A stretch of DNA of 64,000 nucleotides from the NCBI RefSeq assembly GCF_029525575.1, contig NZ_JAPDIA010000003.1, forward strand, positions 1,294,214 through 1,358,213, given 5' to 3'. A program made the translations under genes and the position numbers. Under the pieces are notes generated by a model. It ran no database searches. It was not told the origin of the DNA and saw nothing but the letters and a program-made list of their open reading frames with translations. Shown one piece after another: positions 57,915-64,000 of the stretch; positions within the stretch are counted from its first letter, which is position 1, and every line of letters starts with the position of its first letter. This DNA is from Cohnella rhizosphaerae. Its GTDB lineage: Bacteria; Bacillota; Bacilli; Paenibacillales; Paenibacillaceae.

Positions 57915-59072
57915 CTACACGGACACCGCAGGCTTGGGCGCGAGCGCATCCGGCTGCGGACCGAATACCCGGTGGCGCCAGCCGTTCAGCTTGGCAACGG
58001 CTTCCACATAGAAATAATCGCCGTAAACGAGCGATCCGTCAATACAGCCGTTGCCGGGCTTGTGGCCGGTCGCCGCGATCAGGATGCCTTCGTGTTCGGG
58101 GCGGTCCCACGTGCCGTAATTCGCCGTAAGCGAAGCGAGAATGCGCGTCGCGGAATCGAGGTATATCCCGCGTTCGGCGGGAGGGACGCTGCTAGCGATG
58201 TCCAGCAAGCCGGATGCGGCGATGGCCGCGGCGGAGCTGTCGCGCGGCTCGCCCTCCGCCGTGTCCAGCCGGAAGTCCCAGTACGGCACGAGATCGTCCG
58301 GCAGCGCCGCGACGAAGAAGTGCGCGATCCGCTTGGCCGCGTTCAAATACTTGACGTCGCCGGTCCAGCCGTACGCCGCGGCGAAGCCGTACAGCCCCCA
58401 CGCCGTGCCGCGGCTCCAGGCCGAGTCCGGCGCGTTGCCCTGCCCGCCGATGGATCCGAGATACTCGCCGCTCTCCGGATCGAAGGAGACGATATGGTTG
58501 ACCGAGCCGTCGTCGCGGACGGAATAGCGAAGCGACGTGTCCGCATGCAGGAGGGCAATATGCTTATATCTGGGATCTCCGGTGATTTGTGTCGCCCAGA
58601 AGAGCAGCGGGATGTTCATCATGCAGTCGACGATCGCCCAGCCGTATTTGTCGCCGTTCCACGCCCGGATGAAGCCGCCCGCCGGATTGAACCGGCCGGC
58701 CAGGAAGTTGGCCGCCGCCAGCCCGCGCCGGCAGCCGTCCGCGTCGCCCGTGGCCGTATGCTTGATGACGGCCGTCGGCAGAAATTGGAACCCGACGTCG
58801 TGATTCAACTGGTCCGTCGGCAGGACGAACCAGCGCTCGATCGTCTCGTCCCAATGCCAGGCGGCCTCGCGGTATCGGGCCTCGCCGGTCGCGCCGTACA
58901 TGACCCAGAGCAGTCCGCCCCAAAAGCCGGACGTCCACCAATCCGTCCCCATATCGTCGTAGATGCCGTCCTTCCCCGCGAAGTGCGGGCATCTGTCCCC
59001 GAATTGCGCGATCATCCGGTCGACCTTCCGTTCCAGGCGGGCGAGCAGCTCCGCCGCGTTCCATTCGCTCAT
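57915..59072 (-). CDS. GH88 unsaturated glucuronyl hydrolase
   Basis: A 385-residue (alpha/alpha)6-barrel enzyme. It hydrolyses oligosaccharides whose end sugar is a 4,5-unsaturated uronic acid made by a polysaccharide lyase. LNHDVGFQFLPTAV and IVDCMMNIPLLFWA carry the two expected catalytic Asp residues. GQGNAPDSAWSRGTAWGLYGFA is a family hallmark, shown here in part as DSAWSRGTAWGLYG. GAGGCGTTGC precedes the minus-strand ATG at 59072. It has no signal peptide, so it acts on imported products. It forms a two-gene unit with the esterase and is divergent from an AraC regulator. It implies a lyase such as that at 37405. Confidence 0.9.
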   Translation of the reverse strand: MSEWNAAELLARLERKVDRMIAQFGDRCPHFAGKDGIYDDMGTDWWTSGFWGGLLWVMYGATGEARYREAAWHWDETIERWFVLPTDQLNHDVGFQFLPTAVIKHTATGDADGCRRGLAAANFLAGRFNPAGGFIRAWNGDKYGWAIVDCMMNIPLLFWATQITGDPRYKHIALLHADTSLRYSVRDDGSVNHIVSFDPESGEYLGSIGGQGNAPDSAWSRGTAWGLYGFAAAYGWTGDVKYLNAAKRIAHFFVAALPDDLVPYWDFRLDTAEGEPRDSSAAAIAASGLLDIASSVPPAERGIYLDSATRILASLTANYGTWDRPEHEGILIAATGHKPGNGCIDGSLVYGDYFYVEAVAKLNGWRHRVFGPQPDALAPKPAVSV

Positions 59073-59197
59073 GTTGCAACGCCTCCGTCTTCAAGAATTG
59101 AACCGTTTACATTTTTTGATTATAGCCCTCCCGCGCGCGCGATAGTTGCGATACAATGGTCTAAAATATCACTATGTTGTCCTGTATGGAGGGCGCG

Positions 59198-60074
59198 ATG
59201 AACAAATCCTTCGATCCGATCCGATTCGGCGGACAGCCGTTCGATCTGGCTTATCGCCGGACGTCTGCAGAGAACTTCAGCGGCTATTACCATTGGCATC
59301 AGTGCTGCGAGCTTCTCTATGTACACGAGGGGCGGGGCGTCGTTATCGTCAATCAGCAGCATTACGAGCTGAAGAGGGGCATGCTGTTCGCGTTTCAGCC
59401 GTTCGAGCTGCACTATCTGCACGTGCAAGTGAGCCCGGAGCAGCCCTATGTGCGCACGATCATTCACGGGGACCCGCTGCATATCGAGCGCATCCTGCAG
59501 GCTTTTCCGGTACGCCTTCGGCAGTTCGCGCGATTGTGCAAAGGCAGCCAGCGCAGGCGCGCCTACGATATCCGGCAGGAAGAGGGGGGCGATCGAGTGG
59601 GCCTATGCCTCCTATGCGCGCGCCGCGGCGCAGGGAAGGGGAGAGACGGAAGAAGAGACCGGCCTGCTGCTCGCGCAATTGATGGCCTTCGTCGAGCAGG
59701 AGGAGCAGGAGGAGCAAGATGATGAAGCCGGCGAATCCGCGCCGGATCCGCTTCGTCCAAGACGCTATTCGGAGTCGATCATGCAGTGGATCGAATCGCA
59801 TTACAGCGAGGACTTCGGGCTGGAGCGTCTCGCGGACGATCTGCATCTCTCCAAGTCTTATGTCTCCCGCCTGTTCCGGCGCGAGACGGGCAGCAGCATC
59901 TCCGATTATCTGAACGTGCGCAGAGTCAAGCAGGCTTGCCGGCTTTTGCAGACGACGAAGCTGTCCGTGGAGCGGATCGGCGCGGAGGTCGGCCTGCCGA
60001 ACGCCCCTTATTTCATCCATTTGTTCAAAAGAATCGTGGGCGTCACGCCGCTCAGATACCGCAACCACACATAA
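59198..60074 (+). CDS. AraC-family transcriptional regulator, one frameshift
   Basis: Reconstructed 291-residue regulator. ATG 59198 follows GGAGGG by 5 bases. The N-terminal cupin domain has HWHQCCELLYVHEGRGVVIV. The C-terminal domain shows LERLADDLHLSKSYVSRLFR and VERIGAEVGLPNAPYFIHLFKR. A Glu/Gln-rich stretch (FVEQEEQEEQDDEAGE) links the two. The break at G6 59584-59589 is cured by removing one G, giving IRQEEGAIEWAYASYARAA. Divergent from GH88, which it probably controls. The 125-bp gap has a minus-strand TATAAT (59118-59123). Confidence 0.87.
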
Positions 60075-60091
60075 AGCGAGGGTGAACGGAA

Positions 60092-61922
60092 GTGCAGCGA
60101 ACGCATGAGGACAGGGGCGCTTCCGATGCGCGAAGCCGGCCCGCGATGATCTACTCCCTCCGCGGCAAGGTGGCGTTGACGTTTGTCGTGCTGTTCATGA
60201 TTCCCTTTATCGCCGTCATCGTGATGCTGTCCAGGCAGGCCAGCGACATCATCGGCTCGTCGGTCGAAGCATCCGCCCTTCAGTCGATGGATCAATACAC
60301 GACCTACCTCCGAACCGTGATGGCGCAGGCGGAAAATGTCGGCCAGCAGGCGATCGGCAGCGACGTGCTGCAAAAGTGGACGACCGCGCGTTTGTCGGGA
60401 CGGGAGACCGAGTACGAACGGTACCGCGTGACGCAAAGCTTGCGCCAATATTTTTATTCGCTCGTCCAGTTCAATCCGACGGTCGCCTCCATCGAGGTAT
60501 ACGACGATCAGGGCGGCTTCGTCGGCTTGCAGGGCGACGATGCAGGGGAGCCGTTCTTATCCGCCGATTGGTACAAAGCGGCGCAGGCGTCGATCGCCTG
60601 GCTCGCCGCGCGCCCCGATCCGCTGTCCGATGAAGGGACCGAGATGAACGGCATGACGCTGCCGATCGTCCATCTCGCTTCGCTGGAGAAGATCGGGGTG
60701 CTGAAGGTCGACGTGCGGACCGATCTGCTGAGGGAACCGCTCGAGAAGATCCGGCTCGGCCGCAGCGGCGCCGCGTTCCTGTTGGACCGCTCGGGGAAGC
60801 CGATTCTGGGACAGGATCTTGCGCGCGCACAAGGGTTGTCCGCGGCGGCGCTGCAGGCGATCGCGGCCGATGCGGCAGACGCGGGCGAGGCGGCGGAGCC
60901 GCGGATGAAGCGAAGCGGCAGCGACGGCATCTTGTTCTACCGGCAGCTGCCCGAAGTCGATTGGCTGCTGGTCGGCTGGGTCCCCGAAAAAGGATCTGTA
61001 CGCCAAGGTCCGCCAGACGAAGCATTCGCTGCTGCTGCTGGCCGGTCTCCTGCTGGCGCTGATCCTGCCTTGCGCCTACTGGCTGTCCTCGGGCATCGCG
61101 AGGCCGCTCTCCCGACTCGCGAGAGCGATGAGATACGCGGAGAAGGGCGAATGGCGAACGGCCGAGGAGGCGGCGCCGACCCGGCTGGCGGGCGGGACCG
61201 AGGTCGGCTACGTCATTTCCGTGTTCCGCGCGATGCTGGTCAATTTGCAGCAATCGATCAAACGGCAGTACGAGCTGCTCGCGCGGCAAAAGGATACCGA
61301 GCTCAAGGCGCTGCTGCTGCAGATCAATCCCCATTTCCTGTACAACACGCTCGGCGTGATCAGCGCCTTGTCCGCGCAGCGCAAGCACGAGGAGGTGATC
61401 GACGTGACGGAGTCGCTCGGACAGATGCTGCGGTATTCGCTCAAGCTCGACAGCAGCTTGGCGAGTCTGTCGGAGGAGCTGCAGTACGTCCGCAGATACG
61501 TCAACATCGTCAAGGCTTATTACGGAGACGATATCGCGGTCGAGATTCGGGAAGGACCGGGGCTGGCCGGCGTCCAGGTCGTCAAGTTCATCCTGCAGCC
61601 GCTCGTGGAGAACGCCGTCAAGCACAGCCGTAAAGCCGGGAACGACGAGCCCGTGCGGATCGAAGCCGCGATGGAGGCGGGCGTCGTGCGGGTCACGGTG
61701 TCCGATCGCGGCGCCGGCATGACGCCGGAGCAGGTGGCGCGGATCGTGGCGGAGGCGCATGCGGAGCCGGATATGCTGAGCAGCGACGGGCGGCATATCG
61801 GTCTGCGCAACGTGCTCGCCAGATGCCGGCTGAGCTATGGGGACGCGTTCCGGTTCGAGATACGATCCGCGGAAAACGAAGGAACCGCAATTACGCTGCT
61901 ATTGCCGGAGACGAGAAGGTGA
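60092..61922 (+). CDS. Sensor histidine kinase (YesM-like), one frameshift
   Basis: Reconstructed 609-residue membrane kinase. Start is GTG 60092 after GAGGG, or ATG 60146 just before TM1; I give the longer form. TM1 is about residues 26-48, then a Cache-type sensor domain, TM2 near 310-330 and a HAMP segment (SSGIARPLSRLARAMRY). The phospho-His is in LLQINPHFLYNTLG near 410, and the ATPase N-box is VENAVKH. The break at A5 60987-60991 is cured by removing one A, giving WVPEKDLYAKVRQTKHSLLL. The response regulator starts 14 bases after its stop. Confidence 0.87.
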
Positions 61923-61935
61923 GGAGGTGAGCGTC

Positions 61936-63571
61936 ATGTACAATATTTTGATCGCAGACGATTCGATGCAGCTGCGAAGCGGACTGCGGCATCTGATCGA
62001 TTGGGAAGCGGCGGGGTTCCGCATCGGCGGGGAGGCTTCGGACGGACAAGAGGCGCTGGCGCTGATGGGCAAGGAGCCGTTCGACGCGGTCATCACCGAT
62101 ATCCAGATGCCGGGCATGGACGGACTCGAGCTGATCCGGCGCTGCGCGCAGGATCATCCGGGCGTGAAGATGATCGTCATATCGGGGTACGACGACTTCG
62201 CCTACGCCAGGACGGCGATCCAGCACGGCGTCGCGGATTATTTGCTGAAGCCGATCGTGCGCAGCGAGCTGGTCGCGGTGTTGGACAAGGTGCGCGCAGA
62301 GCTGACGCGCCGGCTGGCGGACAATGCCGAACGCAGCCGCATGCGGTGGACGCTCGATCAGCAGGTGTCCGCGCTGCGCGAGCAATTTTTGGTGCAGCTC
62401 GCGAACGGGAGCGCGAACGCGGCCGTCTCCATGCGCGAACGCGCCGCGCAGCTGCAGCTGGACCCTTTGTTCGCCGACGGCGCGAATGTACGGTTCGTCG
62501 GCGCGGAGATGCGCATTCCGCCGGGGCGGCTCGAAGACGACGAGCGGCAGCGGGACGCGATGCGGCTCGCCTTTCAGACGACCTGCCGAGACATGGCGCG
62601 GCAGGAAGCGGCGCGCTGGCTGGTGTTTCACGACTACAATTTTCCGGACATGATGTTTTTTATCGTCGGGGCGGATCCGGGCGGCGATCCGGGGGGGCGA
62701 CTCGCGCGCCAGGCGAGACAAGACGGACATCCGGCTGACGCTGGAGCGCTACCTGAACGTCGACATCGCGATCGGCGTCGGGCGCCCGTGCCTGGCGCCG
62801 TCCGGCCTGCGAGCGGGCTATGCGTCCTGCCTGCTCGAGCGGAGCCTCGGCGGGACGGGCGAGGCGGATCGGCTCGACGCGGGCGCGGCGCCTCCGATGA
62901 CCGGCGTCTCCGTTCCGATGGAGGAGATCGAACGCAGGATGACGCTCGCGCTGGAGAAGGAGGACAGGGAAGCGTTCGCCGGACTGCTCGCCCGTCTGTT
63001 CGCGGAGGAGGGTGACGCCGGCATGATGGAGGATTCGATCAGGGCCATGCGGGTCGTCCTGCTGGCGAGCGCGCTGTGCCGCAAGTATAACGGCGAGGCG
63101 CCCGGCCTTCGGGACAGAACCTGGACGTGCTACTACGCGATCCGGCGCTTCGAATCGAGGGACAGCGTCGCCCGTCATGTAGAGGACTTCGCCGAATACG
63201 CGATCTCGGTCATCGCGGAGGCGAAGAAATCAGGCACGGCCGCGATCGTAGACGCGGTCCGCGGCTACATCGACCGGCATTACGCCTACGAGCTCAGCCT
63301 GTCGGCGATCGCCGACGATTACCATATCAGCGAGACCTATTTGTCCAAAATATTCAAGAAGCAGGTCGGAAAGACGTTCAGCGAATATATCCTGGAGCTT
63401 CGGATGGCGCAAGCGGTCAAGCTGCTGGAGCGCTCCGACCTGAACCTGGACGATATCGCGGGACTCGTGGGCTTCTCGAACGCCAGCTATTTCAGCAACG
63501 TATTCAAAAAGCAGTTCGGAGCAAGCCCCAGTTCCTACCGGCTCAGGGAGCATCTGTCCGCGCAGCCTTGA
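61936..63571 (+). CDS. Response regulator with AraC-type output domain (YesN-like), one frameshift
   Basis: Reconstructed 544-residue regulator. GGAGGTGAG lies 7 bases before ATG 61936. The receiver has IADD, VITDIQMPGMDGLEL (phospho-Asp), VISGYDDF and YLLKPIV. The C-terminal AraC domain shows LSAIADDYHISETYLSKIFKK and LDDIAGLVGFSNASYFSNVFKK. The break at G7 62691-62697 is cured by removing one G, giving GGDSRARRDKTDIRLTLERYL. It precedes a binding-protein gene, as in other Lpl-type clusters, and probably activates it. Confidence 0.88.
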
Positions 63572-63686
63572 AACAGCGGGGAACGGCAAAATTCTATATG
63601 CGATGTGTTCATATTATTGCATTCCGGCGCCCGGCGCAGACGGCTATAGTTAAGGCGTCGGGCGGCCTCCTGGGAGGAAAAACGAC

Positions 63687-64000
63687 ATGAATCGAGCTTG
63701 GGCCAGGTCCGCTGCGCTCCTGCTGGCGACGATTATCGCGACATCGGCTTGCTCGGGCGAGGGGGAAAACGCTCCCGAGCCGTCCGAGGCGGCTTCTGCG
63801 GCCAAAAACGAGAAAGCGTTTACAATTTCTGTCTCGTATTGGAATGAAAGAAAAGGCTGGTCCGCGGCCGTGGAACGGGAATTCAAAAAAGAAATATCCG
63901 AACGCGACGATCGAGTGGCGCAAATACGACGGCGACAAATACGTAAACGGCCTGATGACCGCCCAACTGATCGCCGGCCGCGCCGCGGATATCGTGATCA
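63687..64000 (+). CDS. Sugar-binding lipoprotein, 5' part, frameshifted
   Basis: N-terminal part of a third extracellular solute-binding lipoprotein, cut by the window edge. GGGAGGAAAAACGAC precedes ATG 63687. The signal peptide ends in lipobox ATSAC. The mature start is acidic and Ala/Ser-rich, then FTISVSYWNERKGWSAAVE. The break at A6 63885-63890 is cured by removing one A, giving FKKKYPNATIEWRKYDGDKY and LIAGRAADIVI, the normal family pattern. Further ABC genes presumably follow outside the window. Confidence 0.8.
   Translation, partial: MNRAWARSAALLLATIIATSACSGEGENAPEPSEAASAAKNEKAFTISVSYWNERKGWSAAVEREFKKEISERDDRVAQIRRRQIRKRPDDRPTDRRPRRGYRD

Overview
The window is a high-GC (roughly 60 percent or more) chromosomal stretch of a soil or plant-associated Firmicute of the Paenibacillaceae, most like Cohnella or Paenibacillus. 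The evidence is the family content: GGAGG ribosome binding sites, YesM/YesN-type two-component pairs beside Lpl-type sugar ABC transporters, many AraC regulators, GH87/GH88/GH106/GHL6-type carbohydrate enzymes, and DoxX/ring-cleaving dioxygenase genes. This is inferred from gene content, not from a marker gene. No rRNA, tRNA or CRISPR array was seen.

Layout: 1-5063, two GntR regulators and a sugar-acid operon (enolase-superfamily dehydratase, zinc dehydrogenase, FAH-family hydrolase, SDR) that fits a non-phosphorylative deoxy-sugar route. 5064-6600, a repeat island. 6601-20252, GH35 galactosidase, YesN/YesM pair, two permeases and a lipoprotein for oligosaccharide uptake, then GH29 fucosidase and GH2 mannosidase. 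20253-20961, repeats. 20962-25527, AraC regulator divergent from a seven-repeat VCBS protein, a Gfo/Idh/MocA oxidoreductase and a GH4 glycosidase. 25672-28491, Uma2 protein, EamA transporter, LtrA. 28612-29444, another repeat array. 29741-32855, electrophile or quinone stress genes (DoxX, ring-cleaving dioxygenase, a GAPDH paralogue, an FMN reductase) behind palindromic operators. 33154-40450, two large secreted enzymes (GH87 alpha-1,3-glucanase and a beta-helix lyase). 40572-49804, AraC sensor, second ABC uptake system and a GH106-like enzyme. 49901-50131, repeats. 50403-53395, GHL6 hydrolase divergent from an AraC regulator. 53446-56390, repeats and an IS110-family insertion. 56375-64000, SGNH esterase, GH88 hydrolase, AraC regulator, a third two-component pair and the start of a third solute-binding lipoprotein.

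The genes fit one lifestyle: secreted enzymes cut complex glycans, lipoprotein-ABC systems import oligosaccharides, cytoplasmic glycosidases trim them, and each set has its own AraC or two-component regulator. Fucose, rhamnose, galactose, mannose and unsaturated uronate residues are the implied sugars.

Two structural features stand out. First, 18 of about 40 genes are broken by single-base indels, 27 in all, almost all +1 in short homopolymers (mostly G). The downstream frame always resumes the same protein family, so this looks like uncorrected assembly error and these genes are annotated as single reconstructed CDSs. Second, intergenic regions carry at least five tandem-repeat families of different sequence that share a unit length of 51 bp, plus a roughly 300-bp interspersed element, one copy of which is split by the IS110 insertion. 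The insertion carries a candidate bridge RNA downstream of its transposase.
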